28,121 nucleotides of DNA, taken from NCBI GenBank assembly GCA_905236685.1, contig CAJOPD010000091.1, positions 1 to 28,121 on the forward strand, given 5' to 3'. Positions 15,784-23,292 of this stretch are shown here, piece by piece. The notes beneath the pieces were generated by a model. That model was not told the DNA's origin, searched no databases, and worked only from the letters and a program-made list of their open reading frames with translations. The first letter of the stretch is position 1, and every line of letters begins with the position of its first letter. The stretch is from an uncultured Clostridia bacterium (GTDB lineage: Bacteria > Bacillota > Clostridia > UBA1381). Both the position numbers and the translations under genes were made by a program.

Positions 15784-17259
15784 ATGAAATATTTACTTGG
15801 AATTGACTTTGGCGGCGGCGCGTCAAAAGCTACGCTTCTTCGGGAGGACGGAGTTATTGCCGCAACGCATACGACCGAATACATAACGGCATATCCAAAG
15901 GTGGGGTATGCGGAACAAAATCCTGACGACTGGTTTTCGGCAACCGCGGAGAATATTTCGGGCGTTTTGAAGAAAAGCGGGATTTTGCCCGATGAAATAT
16001 GCGCCGTTTCGTTGGACGCAGCAACTCATACCGCTGTTATTACCGATGAAAACTTTAATGTTATCCGTCCCGCAATTTACTGGACTGATACCAGAAGCAC
16101 AAAAGAGGTCGCATATTTAAAGGAAAACTATTCCGATATTATAGATAAACAGGTTTTGCATAAGGCGGACACAATCTGGACGCTACCCGAGCTTTTGTGG
16201 ATAAAGAATAATGAGCCGGAGAACTGGAAAAAGGTTAGAAAAATCCTGTTTGCAAAGGACTATGTAAGGCATCGCCTGACGGGCGATTATGTGACGGATT
16301 ACATAGAAGCGGAAGGCTCTATGATGTTTGACATAAATAAAATGGAGTGGAGCCGCGAGCTTTGCGGTATCTTGGGTATAGATACCGATATGATGCCTGA
16401 AATCGTGAAGCCTACCGATATTGTCGGAAAAATTACCGCTGAGGCGGCAAAATTAACGGGACTTTGTGAGGGAACACCTGTTCTTTGCGGCACAACCGAT
16501 ACGGTTATGGAGGTTTTTGCGTCCGGTGCTGTGAAAAAGGGCGATATGACGCTGAAACTTGCGACAGCAGGCAGAATTTGTGTTGTTACTGACAAACCTT
16601 ATCCCGACATAAATCTTATTAACTACTCGCATATAATTGACGGGCATTTTTATCCGGGCACGGCAACCAAATCCTGTGCCGCGTCATACAGATGGTTCCG
16701 CGACACCTTCGGCGGCGATTATGCAGAACTCGACGGGCTTGCAAAAAGCGTTGAAATCGGCTCGGAGGGGCTTGTTTTTCACCCATATCTAAACGGCGAA
16801 TTGACGCCATATGCAAATCCGAAGCTGTGCGCCGACTTTGTCGGTGTCCGTGCTTCTCATACAAAGGCACATTTTACAAGAGCGGTTTTAGAGGGTGTTG
16901 CGATGAGTATGCTTGACTGCAAAACAACGCTCGACAGCCTGAAAATAGCCCATAATGACAGTGCCGTAATCATAGGCGGCGGCGGAAAGAGCCCGCTTTG
17001 GCGTCAGATGATAGCAGACAGTTTGGGAATTGAGCTGATTGAAATGAAGTACGCCGACTCTTCCTTCGGCAGCGCTATGCTTGCAGGGGTTGCGGCGGGT
17101 GTTTTTGAAAATCCGCAGGACGCGGTTAAAAAATGTAACGAAGTCATTTCAAAAACCTCTCCCAATGCTGAAAATACCGCAAAATATAAGGAACTGTTTA
17201 AAAAATATAAGGCAATACAAAAAGCCTTGGAGCCAATATATAACGGTGAATATTTATGA
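15784..17259 (+). CDS. FGGY-family carbohydrate kinase (xylulokinase-like)
   Basis: An ATP-dependent sugar kinase of 491 residues, normal FGGY length and closest in outline to xylulokinase. The N-terminal phosphate-1 loop reads GIDFGGGASKAT, so the usual D-x-G-T threonine is replaced although Asp8 is kept. The catalytic base is Asp239 in CGTTDTVMEVFASG, and the C-terminal ATP domain has IIGGGGKSPLWRQM. It probably phosphorylates the ketose made by the isomerase-like enzyme of the first gene. With the PfkB kinase it is the second sugar kinase in the operon, so there are either two phosphorylation steps or two substrates. It overlaps the Etf gene by 4 bases (ATGA). Confidence 0.9.
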   Translation: MKYLLGIDFGGGASKATLLREDGVIAATHTTEYITAYPKVGYAEQNPDDWFSATAENISGVLKKSGILPDEICAVSLDAATHTAVITDENFNVIRPAIYWTDTRSTKEVAYLKENYSDIIDKQVLHKADTIWTLPELLWIKNNEPENWKKVRKILFAKDYVRHRLTGDYVTDYIEAEGSMMFDINKMEWSRELCGILGIDTDMMPEIVKPTDIVGKITAEAAKLTGLCEGTPVLCGTTDTVMEVFASGAVKKGDMTLKLATAGRICVVTDKPYPDINLINYSHIIDGHFYPGTATKSCAASYRWFRDTFGGDYAELDGLAKSVEIGSEGLVFHPYLNGELTPYANPKLCADFVGVRASHTKAHFTRAVLEGVAMSMLDCKTTLDSLKIAHNDSAVIIGGGGKSPLWRQMIADSLGIELIEMKYADSSFGSAMLAGVAAGVFENPQDAVKKCNEVISKTSPNAENTAKYKELFKKYKAIQKALEPIYNGEYL

Positions 17260-18608
17260 GAATTCTGGTATGTGCAAAGGTAATAGACGGCGAAATAAAT
17301 CCTTTTGATGAATCCGCTTTGGAGTGTGCTTTGATGCTGTCCGATGATGTAACGGTTATATCAATGGGACCGCCGTCCTGTGAAAATGTGTTAAAGCCGC
17401 TTACAAGGCTCGGCGCAAAGGTTACTCTTATAAGCGACAGCCTTTATGCAGGCTCGGATACGCTTGCAACTGCGTATGTCCTTATGACAGCGATCAAAAA
17501 GGAAAAATATGACCTAATCCTTTGCGGAAGGCAGAGCGTGGACGGCGATACCGCACAGGTGGGACCTATGCTTGCGCAGATGCTCGGACTTCCGCTTATA
17601 ACGAACGCACTTTCGGTAAAGGTTAAAGGGAAAAATGTATCCGCCGAAACGCGAATGGGTGATGAAAAGGCGAAACTACCGTCCTTGATAACGGTTGAGC
17701 GCGGGTATGTTTTAAGATTTCCGAGCATATTTTCCAAATTAGGCGATGTCAGAGTTATCGATAATAAGGTTCTCGACTGTGAGGCTTCAAAATGCGGTTT
17801 GCAAGGCTCTCCAACAAGGGTTTTGAAGGTCTTTGAGAATGAGCGCGGAAAGAGAAAATGCACATTTATAACAATGAAGGAGCTGCTGCCGCTTATCAAA
17901 AAGCTTGTTGCTGCCGAACACATTGAGGAAAAGCGCGAATATATCGGCAAAAAGCTTAAAAGCGTGTGGGCAGTCGGGGAGGAAGTAGCGGAAAAAGCAA
18001 AAGAAATCTCGGAAGAGGTTGTTTTAATCGAAAAATCAGCACCCGATAAAATAGCGGCGAGGGCAAAAACGGAAAAACCCGATGTTATTTTGTGGAATGC
18101 TGACCTTTGGGGGCGAAAAACCGCACCGCAAGTTGCGGCAATGCTTGATACAGGGCTTTGCGCCGATTGCACAATGCTTGAAACCGACGGGAAAAACCTG
18201 ATAATGTATAGACCTGCAAGGAGCGGGAATATAACGGCAAAAATTAAATGCGTGAAAAAACCGCAGATGGCAACGGTAAGGACAAGAACGGAGAGCTCGG
18301 ACATTATAGTTGCGGGCGGAAAAGGCGTTGCGGACAAAACAGAAAAGCTGTATGAACTTGCAAAAAAGCTCGGTGCGGAAACAGGAGCATCAAGAGGGCT
18401 TGTTGATATGGACAAAGCACCGTATGATAAACAAATTGGCTTAACAGGAAAAGCGGTAAGCCCCAAAATATATGTTGCAATAGGTATTTCGGGGGCGGTT
18501 CAGCACACCTGTGCAGTAGAGGGTGCCGATACAATTATTGCGATAAATCCCGATAAAGACGCAAGAATTTTTGAATATGCAGACTATGGGATTATAACGG
18601 CATTTTAG
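17256..18608 (+). CDS. Fused compact electron-transfer flavoprotein EtfB-EtfA
   Basis: One 450-residue chain holds both Etf subunits. Residues 1-200 or so are EtfB: RILVCAKVIDGEINPFDESAL-like start and GRQSVDGDTAQVGP at 91-104, a form I associate with bifurcating Etfs. From about 235 it is EtfA: GRKTAPQVAAMLDTGLCADC at 286-305, then the FAD domain with GASRGLVD, QIGLTGKAV, GISGAVQH (410-417) and an IAINPD ending. Separate subunits usually total about 570-600 residues; the first part of EtfA is shortened. It should carry FAD in the EtfA part and may carry a second flavin in EtfB. It probably accepts electrons from the FAD dehydrogenase/Fe-S pair encoded earlier in the operon. Confidence 0.88.
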   Translation: MRILVCAKVIDGEINPFDESALECALMLSDDVTVISMGPPSCENVLKPLTRLGAKVTLISDSLYAGSDTLATAYVLMTAIKKEKYDLILCGRQSVDGDTAQVGPMLAQMLGLPLITNALSVKVKGKNVSAETRMGDEKAKLPSLITVERGYVLRFPSIFSKLGDVRVIDNKVLDCEASKCGLQGSPTRVLKVFENERGKRKCTFITMKELLPLIKKLVAAEHIEEKREYIGKKLKSVWAVGEEVAEKAKEISEEVVLIEKSAPDKIAARAKTEKPDVILWNADLWGRKTAPQVAAMLDTGLCADCTMLETDGKNLIMYRPARSGNITAKIKCVKKPQMATVRTRTESSDIIVAGGKGVADKTEKLYELAKKLGAETGASRGLVDMDKAPYDKQIGLTGKAVSPKIYVAIGISGAVQHTCAVEGADTIIAINPDKDARIFEYADYGIITAF

Positions 18609-18675
18609 TTCATATTTGTAATTATTTTAAAACTTGTAAAGGCGGTTTAAGCAACTTGGAATGAGGTGTGCTGAA

Positions 18676-20733
18676 ATGAATAAAAAAGAATTTATAGATA
18701 ACTTAATGAAGAAGATGACGGTCGCGGAAAAGGTCGGTCAGCTTAATCAATGCGGCAATTCGATTTATGATGAAAGCTACAAAATCGGCTGGGATATACT
18801 AAGGCAGGGCGGTATAGGTTCATTTTTGGGTATAACCGATGTCGAGAAGACGAATGAGCTTCAAAAAGTTGCTGTCACAGAAACGCGGCTCGGTATACCG
18901 CTTCTTTTGGGGTTTGATGTTATACACGGCTTTAAAACAATATTTCCTACTCCTTGGTCGGAGGCTTTTTCGTGGGAACCCGAGCTTGCAAGAAGAACAT
19001 CGGAGGCAGCTTCAAAGGAGGCAGCTTATAGCGGCATAAACCTCATATTTGCGCCTATGGTAGATGTTTCAAGAGATTCAAGATGGGGAAGATTGGTAGA
19101 AGGTGCAGGCGAAGACACATATCTTAATGCCGAGTTTGCAAAGGCAAGGGTAAGCGGTATTCAGGGCAAAGACTTGTCAGACGGTGAGCACTGCGCAGCT
19201 TGCACAAAGCACTTTGTTGCTTACGGAGCAGCCATAGGCGGACGCGATTACAACAGTGTCGATATGTCGGAGCAAACGCTGTTTAATGTGTATATTCCTC
19301 CGTTCAAAGCCGCAATTGAAGCGGGAACACGCTCAATTATGACAGCCTTTCACGATTTTAACGGTGAACCTTGTACAGGCAGCAAGTATTTGCTGACAGA
19401 TGTTTTGCGGAATAAGCTTGATTTTAAGGGATTTACACTATCCGACTCAGGCTCGTGCAGCCAGATTATGACGCACGGATTTTCCGAGAATGATAAGGAT
19501 ACCGCTAAAATAGCGATGAATGCAGGATTAGATGTGGAAATGTGCTACGGCAAATTCACATATTCGGAAAATCTCGAATCATTGGTAGAAGAAGGACTTG
19601 TTTCCATAGAGTCGCTGGATAACAGCGTGCGGCGGGTTCTTGAAGTAAAATATGACCTTGGTCTTTTTGATAATCCTTACAGAAGCACCGAGGCGGCAAA
19701 AAATGCGTTGCTTACGGAGAAAACACGGAATTTGGCGCGGGAAGCGGCAAGAAAGTCAATAGTTCTGCTTAAAAATGACGGAATATTGCCTTTAAATAAT
19801 GAAAAAGCGGCGCTTGCAGGAAAATTCGCTGAAAACAGAGGGGAAATGATAGGCTGCTGGCCGGGACTTGGTGAAGCAAATGACTGCGTAGCTCCTGCTG
19901 ATGCGTTTGATTTTCCGATAGCAGATAAGAACTACGAAAACTGCGATGTTGTAATTGCCTTTGTGGGAGAAACAGTGGATATGAACGGCGAGGCAAAAAG
20001 CAGGTCAAAAGAGGTTTTGCCGGAAGACGACTTAGAATTGTTAAGAAATATTAAAAAAGCGGGTAAAAAGCTTGTTACCGTTATAATTTCGGGAAGACCG
20101 CTTGTGCTCAAAGAAGTCAGCAAGCTGTCAAATGCAGTTTTGTTTTCGGGCGCTCTCGGTGCAGAGGCGGGAAATGCATATAAGGACATAATTTTCGGTA
20201 AATATAACCCGTCAGGAAAGCTTGTAAGCTCGTTCCCGGAATCAGTCGGACAGCAACCGCTGTATTATAATCTGAACCATACGGGTAAGGCGTTAAGCGA
20301 TGAGGAAAGATGGGCAACAAAGTACTTAGATTCAAAAATGTATCCGCCGTATTATCCGTTTGGATTTGGCTTATCGTATACTCAGTTTGAATATTCAAAT
20401 CTTAAAGTATCAAACACTAATCCAAAACAGAATGAAAGAATTACAGTAAGCGTTGATATTGAAAATATCGGCAAATATGACGGAGACGAAATTGTCCAGC
20501 TATATACAAGAGATGTCGTGGCAAGCAGTGTCCGTCCTGTAAAAGAATTAAAAGGATTTAAAAAGGTATTTATAAAATCGGGCGAAAAAAAGACTGTTGA
20601 AATACCGCTTGACATACAATCTCTGGGATTTTACGACAGACAGCTTAATTATATTGTGGAACCCGGGGAATTTGTGATAATGGCGGGAACAAATTCAGAG
20701 GACTGTATTAAGGAAAGTATATTTGTTAAATAA
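18676..20733 (+). CDS. GH3 beta-glycosidase, first copy
   Basis: Family 3 glycoside hydrolase, 685 residues, BglX-like with a TIM barrel (about 1-330), an alpha/beta sandwich (about 360-540) and a C-terminal fibronectin-III-like domain (about 600-680). It has no signal peptide, so it acts inside the cell on imported glycosides. The start at 18676 follows GAGGTG by 7 bases. Motifs: GFDVIHGFKTIFP, SRDSRWGRLVEGAGEDTYL, CTKHFVAYGA, GGRDYN. The catalytic nucleophile is Asp257, but the usual SDW reads SDS here, an unusual change beside the active site. A paralogue follows 22 bases later. Beta-glucosidase is the default guess; xylosidase or activity on another beta-glycoside is possible. Confidence 0.9.
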   Translation: MNKKEFIDNLMKKMTVAEKVGQLNQCGNSIYDESYKIGWDILRQGGIGSFLGITDVEKTNELQKVAVTETRLGIPLLLGFDVIHGFKTIFPTPWSEAFSWEPELARRTSEAASKEAAYSGINLIFAPMVDVSRDSRWGRLVEGAGEDTYLNAEFAKARVSGIQGKDLSDGEHCAACTKHFVAYGAAIGGRDYNSVDMSEQTLFNVYIPPFKAAIEAGTRSIMTAFHDFNGEPCTGSKYLLTDVLRNKLDFKGFTLSDSGSCSQIMTHGFSENDKDTAKIAMNAGLDVEMCYGKFTYSENLESLVEEGLVSIESLDNSVRRVLEVKYDLGLFDNPYRSTEAAKNALLTEKTRNLAREAARKSIVLLKNDGILPLNNEKAALAGKFAENRGEMIGCWPGLGEANDCVAPADAFDFPIADKNYENCDVVIAFVGETVDMNGEAKSRSKEVLPEDDLELLRNIKKAGKKLVTVIISGRPLVLKEVSKLSNAVLFSGALGAEAGNAYKDIIFGKYNPSGKLVSSFPESVGQQPLYYNLNHTGKALSDEERWATKYLDSKMYPPYYPFGFGLSYTQFEYSNLKVSNTNPKQNERITVSVDIENIGKYDGDEIVQLYTRDVVASSVRPVKELKGFKKVFIKSGEKKTVEIPLDIQSLGFYDRQLNYIVEPGEFVIMAGTNSEDCIKESIFVK

Positions 20734-20755
20734 CGGAAGTTTAATTGGAGGAAGT

Positions 20756-22831
20756 ATGAATATAAAAAATCTGATAAGCGGTATGACGCTGAAAGAAAAA
20801 ATAGGTCAGCTTAATCAAATCGCATATATACCTCAGAATATTGACGGAATTGAGGATAGAATACGGAGCGGAAGCATAGGCTCAATCATTCTTTCACAGA
20901 CAGCGTTTGCGGGAAATGACAGCCCTTGCTCCATTGACTATGAGAAAGCAAACCGCCTTCAAAGGATTGCCGTTGAAGAAACAAGTTCTCATATACCCAT
21001 ATTGTTCGGCAGAGATGTTATTCACGGTCATAAAACAGTTTTTCCCGTGCCTCTTGCAATGTCTGCGTCCTTTAATCCCGAACTGATAAAAGAGTCATAT
21101 GAATGTATTGCAAAGGAAGCGTACAACGACGGAATAAAGTGGACATTTGCGCCAATGCTGGATATGAGCCGCGATGCGAGATGGGGTAGGATTATTGAAT
21201 CGGCGGGCGAAGACCCGTATCTTGCGCAAAAGGTCGGTGAGGCTGTAATAAAGGGCTTTCAAGGCGATGATTACAGCGATGCGGGCAGACTTTGTGCCTG
21301 TGCAAAGCATTTTGTCGGTTACGGTGCGTCCGAGGGCGGCAGAGACTATAACAGAACTGAAATTTCCGAATACACGCTCCGAAACTTTTATTTAAAGGCA
21401 TTCAAAACAGCTGTTTCGGCAGGCGTTGGAACAGTTATGAGCGCATTTAACGAGATTAGCGGTCAGCCTGTCACTTCTTCAAGGTATTTGATTACCGATA
21501 TACTGAAAAATGAATTTGGCTTTGACGGATTTGTTGTAAGCGACTGGGAGGCTGTTAAACAGCTGATAAACCAGGGCGTTGCCGAAACGGAAAAAGACTG
21601 CGGCGAGCAGGCGTTTAACGCAGGAATAGATATGGATATGGTTGACGATATTTACAACAAATATCTTCCTGAGCTGGTTGAGGCGGGTAAAATATCGGAA
21701 AAAGCAATTGATGAAGCGGTGTACCGCATACTATACATAAAGGATAAGGCGGGACTTTTTGATAAACCGTATACCGTTCCCGTTTCTGCCGATAAGTCAT
21801 ACACTGCGGAAAAAGCAAAGGAAATGGCAGCGGAATCGATGGTTCTGCTTAAAAACAACAATAACATTCTCCCGCTTTCCGCGTCCTGTAAGGTGTATCT
21901 TGACGGACCTATGCAAAATGATGCCCGTTCAATCCTCGGCAGCTGGACACTTGACGGAATTGCAGAGGAAACGGTGACAGTTTCGCAGGGGATTAAAAGA
22001 TATGTAATGCCCGTTTCTGATGTTTCAGATGCGGATATTGTAATTCTGGCACTCGGTGAGAGCCATACGGTTACGGGCGAGGCACACTCCTTGTCTATGG
22101 TGGATATGCCTAAGGAGCAGGCGGAGCTTGCCAAAAAATATAAGGAAATGGGCAAAAAAACAGTAGGGATAATGAATTTCGGCAGACCTATCGCTATGGA
22201 AGATGCCGAAGGATATTTTGACGCTATTCTCTATGCTTGGCATTCGGGCTCGCAAACGGGAAATGCCATCGCTGACATTATATTCGGTAAAGTAAATCCG
22301 AGCGGACATCTTCCCGCAACCTTGCCGCGAAGGACAGGGCAGATACCTCTCTATTACAATTTCACAAAAGGTTCAAGAGAGGTTAACGAATACTATGACC
22401 ACAGACAAGACAGAGAAATATATAATTATGATGACTGCGAGGGCTCACCGCTATATCCGTTCGGATACGGACAGAGCTACACAAAATTTGAGTACAGTAA
22501 TCCGAAAATTCTGGAAAATAAAGAAAACAAAGAATTTGTTGTCGGAATAACGGTAAAAAATACGGGAGCATATGACGGTAAGGAACTTGTGCAGTGTTAT
22601 GTATGCGACGATATCGCTTCAATGATGCGTCCTATAAGAGAACTCAAAGGATTTCAGAAGGTATTTCTTAAAAAGGGCGAAGAAAAGGAAATAAGCTTTA
22701 AGCTTGGCTATGAAGAACTCGGTTTTTACAATAAGGATAACAAATTCGCCGTAGAAGACGGAACATTTACCGTCTTTATGGGCGGGGATTCGTTCTGTCA
22801 GAATGAGGTAAAGCTTATTTATAAAAAGTAA
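20756..22831 (+). CDS. GH3 beta-glycosidase, second copy
   Basis: A 691-residue paralogue of the preceding enzyme with the same three-domain plan and no signal peptide. The start at 20756 is chosen for TTGGAGGAAGT directly upstream; the frame is open back to TTG at 20723 but that would overlap the previous gene without a ribosome site. Motifs: FGRDVIHGHKTVFPVP, SRDARWGRIIESAGEDPYL, CAKHFVGYGA, GGRDYN, and the classical nucleophile motif VVSDWEAV with Asp263. The C-terminal fibronectin-like domain begins near residue 590. Unlike copy one, it keeps the tryptophan after the nucleophile, so the two probably differ in aglycone or sugar preference. Confidence 0.93.
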   Translation: MNIKNLISGMTLKEKIGQLNQIAYIPQNIDGIEDRIRSGSIGSIILSQTAFAGNDSPCSIDYEKANRLQRIAVEETSSHIPILFGRDVIHGHKTVFPVPLAMSASFNPELIKESYECIAKEAYNDGIKWTFAPMLDMSRDARWGRIIESAGEDPYLAQKVGEAVIKGFQGDDYSDAGRLCACAKHFVGYGASEGGRDYNRTEISEYTLRNFYLKAFKTAVSAGVGTVMSAFNEISGQPVTSSRYLITDILKNEFGFDGFVVSDWEAVKQLINQGVAETEKDCGEQAFNAGIDMDMVDDIYNKYLPELVEAGKISEKAIDEAVYRILYIKDKAGLFDKPYTVPVSADKSYTAEKAKEMAAESMVLLKNNNNILPLSASCKVYLDGPMQNDARSILGSWTLDGIAEETVTVSQGIKRYVMPVSDVSDADIVILALGESHTVTGEAHSLSMVDMPKEQAELAKKYKEMGKKTVGIMNFGRPIAMEDAEGYFDAILYAWHSGSQTGNAIADIIFGKVNPSGHLPATLPRRTGQIPLYYNFTKGSREVNEYYDHRQDREIYNYDDCEGSPLYPFGYGQSYTKFEYSNPKILENKENKEFVVGITVKNTGAYDGKELVQCYVCDDIASMMRPIRELKGFQKVFLKKGEEKEISFKLGYEELGFYNKDNKFAVEDGTFTVFMGGDSFCQNEVKLIYKK

Positions 22832-22845
22832 GGAGTGCTTAAAAA

Positions 22846-23157
22846 ATGATTAAAGGTTTTAAAATGAAACTGTATGAGGGAATGGCGGCAGAATACGAAA
22901 AAAGACATAATGCGCTTTGGCCCGAGATGAAGGAAATGATACATAAGTACGGGGGTAAGAACTATACCATTTTCCTTGACGAAAAAACAAATGATTTGTT
23001 TGGATATATTGAAATAGAAAGCGAAGAATTATGGGATAAATCAGCGGAAACGGAAATCTGCGGTAAGTGGTGGGAATATATGGCGGACATTATGGAAACA
23101 AATCAGGATAACAGCCCGGTATCCCTGCCGCTTAAAGAAGTTTTTCATTTAGATTAA
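22846..23157 (+). CDS. rhaM: L-rhamnose mutarotase-like protein
   Basis: A 103-residue protein of the RhaM/RhaU family, normal length, which interconverts alpha and beta anomers of L-rhamnose and related sugars. Key residues match: Tyr17 and His21 in YEKRHNALWPEM (E. coli RhaM uses Tyr18/His22), NYTIFLD, DLFGYIEIE, and the double tryptophan in CGKWWEYMADIM, ending in KEVFHLD. It follows the second GH3 by 14 bases and is the last gene of the operon. No rhamnose isomerase, rhamnulokinase or rhamnulose-phosphate aldolase of the classical types is present, so the natural sugar may be a rhamnose- or fucose-like 6-deoxy sugar handled by the isomerase-like and FGGY enzymes. No clear terminator follows. 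Confidence 0.92.
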   Translation: MIKGFKMKLYEGMAAEYEKRHNALWPEMKEMIHKYGGKNYTIFLDEKTNDLFGYIEIESEELWDKSAETEICGKWWEYMADIMETNQDNSPVSLPLKEVFHLD

Positions 23158-23174
23158 AATTTTTTTGGTGTTTT

Positions 23175-23258
23175 GTTACAAAAAAATATCAAATTTAGAA
23201 AATTAGGACAAAAAACGAAAGATAAATACTTGTCATAGCGTAAATCATTGTGTAAAAT
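23175..23258 (+). promoter_or_regulatory. Promoter of the first LRR protein, with shared upstream box
   Basis: TTGTCA (23230-23235), 17-base spacer, TAAAAT (23253-23258). Upstream lie GTTACA (23175-23180) and ACAAAAAAC followed by GAAA (23208-23220), and ACTTG overlaps the -35 box at 23228-23232. The same box order recurs before the second LRR gene. Confidence 0.65.
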
Positions 23259-23292
23259 ATATAAAGAAATATTACTTTAAGGAGATGTTTTT

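Noticed and set aside
17444..18466. A 340-codon open frame on the minus strand opposite the EtfBA gene
   Set aside because: Ser/Pro/Phe-rich low-information translation with no ribosome site. The plus-strand Etf motifs are unmistakable.
7766..23157. Sulfoquinovose catabolism
   Set aside because: An isomerase-kinase-aldolase layout is compatible, but there is no GH31 sulfoquinovosidase, no transaldolase and no sulfolactaldehyde enzyme. GH3 and IolB do not fit.
22846..23157. A standard L-rhamnose operon, suggested by the mutarotase
   Set aside because: No RhaA-, RhaB- or RhaD-type proteins are recognisable. The isomerase and aldolase here belong to other families.
23158..23230. A terminator at the end of the 13-gene operon
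   Set aside because: The only candidate is a weak A/T-only pairing (TTTTTTTG with CAAAAAAA). It has no GC stem, so I did not call it; read-through toward the LRR gene is possible.
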